The notes beneath the pieces are model-generated. The model did not search any database. It saw only the letters and a program-made list of their open reading frames with translations, and was not told the origin of the DNA. Position numbers and translations under genes: made by a program. Positions 62,886 through 64,000 of a stretch of DNA of 64,000 nt are shown here, piece by piece; position 1 is the stretch's first letter; the number at the start of each line of letters is the position of its first letter. The stretch is from UBA5078 sp033721235 (GTDB lineage Bacteria > Pseudomonadota > Gammaproteobacteria > Pseudomonadales > Pseudohongiellaceae): assembly GCA_033721235.1 (NCBI GenBank), contig JAWWAY010000012.1:34937-98936 (forward strand), read 5' to 3'.

Positions 62886-64000
62886 TTACGGGGCGATTAT
62901 CGGGAGACTAATTTCGAATTGTGCTCCAGAGCTCTCTGGAGAGGCAATGCTGATTTCTCCACCTAGTATCTCGGTCACTAGGTTCCACACTATATTGAGG
63001 CCTAAGCCAGTGCCACCACTGCCTAACTGGGTTGTGAAGAAGGGGTCGAAAACCTTGTCGATGATATCCGCTGGTATACCAACCCCGTCGTCAGTATAAG
63101 TGATGGTGAATCTATCGGGTGAGACCTGCATCACAACTATGCTTATTGTCCCTTGTCTATTATTGGGGAAAGCGTGTTGCAATGAATTCATAATGAGATT
63201 GGTCAGGACTTGACCCAGTGGCCCAGGGTAACTCTGAACCGGTAAATGCTTGGGGCAGTCTATCATTAGGCGATGGGGCGTTCTTTTAAGTTGCGGTTGT
63301 AAAGTGGTCTTCAGCTCCTGGAGCATTACAGACAGATTAAAATTACGTCTTCTCTCACTCGTTTGGTCGACGGCAACTTGTTTGAAGCTCGCGACTAAGT
63401 CGGCGGCTTTACGCATATTGTTTTCAATAACCTTGGTACTCTCTGTTGCCGATTCCATAAAGTCGCGAAGTTGAGTTTGAGTCAGAGAGTTAGTGTTTAT
63501 ACTATCGTTAAGTTCTTTGGTCTGGGACTCAAGCACTGAGGCTGCCATTAGGCCATTGCCAATGGGCGTATTTAATTCATGGGATATTCCGGCAACCATG
63601 CCGCCTAACGCGGCCATTTTTCCCTGTTGAATCATTTGATGGTGTGCTTGCTCAAGCTCTGAGGACTTTTGTTCCACTTGCATTTGGATGCTGCTTTTTT
63701 GCTGCAGGATAATTCTTACATAAAGTGCGACTAGGCCAGTGAATGCTAAGCCGGTAAAAAAAACGAGATACGCCATGGAGTAGTTTACTTTCGCCCCATA
63801 TTGTTCGGAAAATTGCCAGTGTAGGTCCCATGTGTACTGGTTCATGTCGAGTTGAATGTGTTGCTCAAATACGGGACTAAACTCCATTATGGATGTTGAT
63901 GAATGATTTATCTCAGGAGCAGCAGGGTGTGTAATAGACAGTTTGATGAACGGTGATTGGAGCTCATCGTTCATTTTGTTGAGTAGCTCGGTAAAATCTA
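62886..64000 (-). CDS. Sensor histidine kinase (N-terminus cut by window edge)
   Basis: The frame stays open past the right edge (codons before the ATG at 63974 read DFTELLNK), so the true start is outside. At least 371 residues are visible. One membrane span (about 68-90 counted from that ATG), a short coiled segment, then HisKA with H132 (ISHELNTPIGN) and HATPase_c with TNLIMNSLQHA, DDGVGIP and GGTGLGLNIV. The extracytoplasmic part is only partly seen and may be a CHASE-like sensor. It most likely phosphorylates the neighbouring REC-EAL protein. Confidence 0.88.
   Translation of the reverse strand, partial: DFTELLNKMNDELQSPFIKLSITHPAAPEINHSSTSIMEFSPVFEQHIQLDMNQYTWDLHWQFSEQYGAKVNYSMAYLVFFTGLAFTGLVALYVRIILQQKSSIQMQVEQKSSELEQAHHQMIQQGKMAALGGMVAGISHELNTPIGNGLMAASVLESQTKELNDSINTNSLTQTQLRDFMESATESTKVIENNMRKAADLVASFKQVAVDQTSERRRNFNLSVMLQELKTTLQPQLKRTPHRLMIDCPKHLPVQSYPGPLGQVLTNLIMNSLQHAFPNNRQGTISIVVMQVSPDRFTITYTDDGVGIPADIIDKVFDPFFTTQLGSGGTGLGLNIVWNLVTEILGGEISIASPESSGAQFEISLPIIAP

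Noticed and set aside
1..64000. Mobile elements, CRISPR arrays, tRNA or rRNA genes
   Set aside because: No transposase, integrase, regularly spaced repeats or tRNA-like cloverleaf was found on reading both strands; a tRNAscan/ISfinder search would be decisive.

Overview
This 64 kb window is chromosomal DNA of a Gram-negative gammaproteobacterium, most likely marine or aquatic and aerobic. The evidence is a conserved gammaproteobacterial core (rplU-rpmA-obgE-proB-rpsT, ubiC, ispB, murJ, folD, fabV), two large TonB-dependent receptors, an OmpA-family porin-like protein, ETF-ubiquinone oxidoreductase, and many acyl-CoA enzymes. The gene content resembles the Cellvibrionales/Spongiibacterales type of marine heterotroph, but that is inference; no rRNA gene is present to place it. 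I see no insertion sequence, prophage, CRISPR array, tRNA or rRNA.

Layout. 1-5.7 kb: phoB (its last few codons off the left edge), a TonB-dependent receptor and a secreted beta-helix-like protein, all on the minus strand. Each has its own Pho-box-like direct repeat upstream, so this looks like a small phosphate-starvation locus. 5.7-7.4 kb: an OmpA-family protein and ubiC. 7.4-17 kb: a CoA-transferase, a secreted protein with a TonB-C-like end, a class III aminotransferase behind a terminator-containing leader, and an acyl/alcohol catabolic run (MDR reductase, two SDRs, ACAD10/11-like acyl-CoA dehydrogenase), then an FAD amine-oxidase-like protein. 17-24.5 kb: a membrane-anchored winged-helix regulator divergent from a DegP/DegQ protease, a class C beta-lactamase-like hydrolase, an NfsA-type nitroreductase, a second CoA-transferase, a tiny zinc-finger protein and an exported methyltransferase. 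24.5-28.7 kb: a minus-strand group of TonB receptor, cupredoxin, DUF3034 protein and truncated-globin lipoprotein. 29-34 kb: ETF-QO, acyl-CoA synthetase, luciferase-like monooxygenase.

34-39 kb is housekeeping: ispB divergent from rplU-rpmA, then obgE, proB and rpsT (with a UUG start). 39-49 kb separates rpsT from murJ, which are often adjacent in gammaproteobacteria, and holds fabV, a hydrolase, a GH17-GT2 beta-glucan synthase fusion, an NRAMP-like transporter without the metal-binding motif, a prolyl-hydroxylase-like dioxygenase, a DUF3089 protein, a YebC-family protein and Dps. 49-64 kb: murJ, DAHP synthase facing an aromatic aminotransferase, folD, gloA, small exported and cupin proteins, an MFS exporter, formaldehyde dehydrogenase divergent from purU, and at the right edge a histidine kinase (N-terminus cut off) with a REC-DUF3369-GGDEF-EAL protein.

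Functional links: PhoB probably drives its own gene and the TonB/secreted-protein pair. The acyl-CoA dehydrogenase could pass electrons through ETF to ETF-QO and the ubiquinone pool, whose synthesis involves ubiC and ispB. frmA, purU and folD belong to C1/formaldehyde metabolism. The strongest unexplored material is the Pho-controlled TonB locus and the cupredoxin-DUF3034-globin group.
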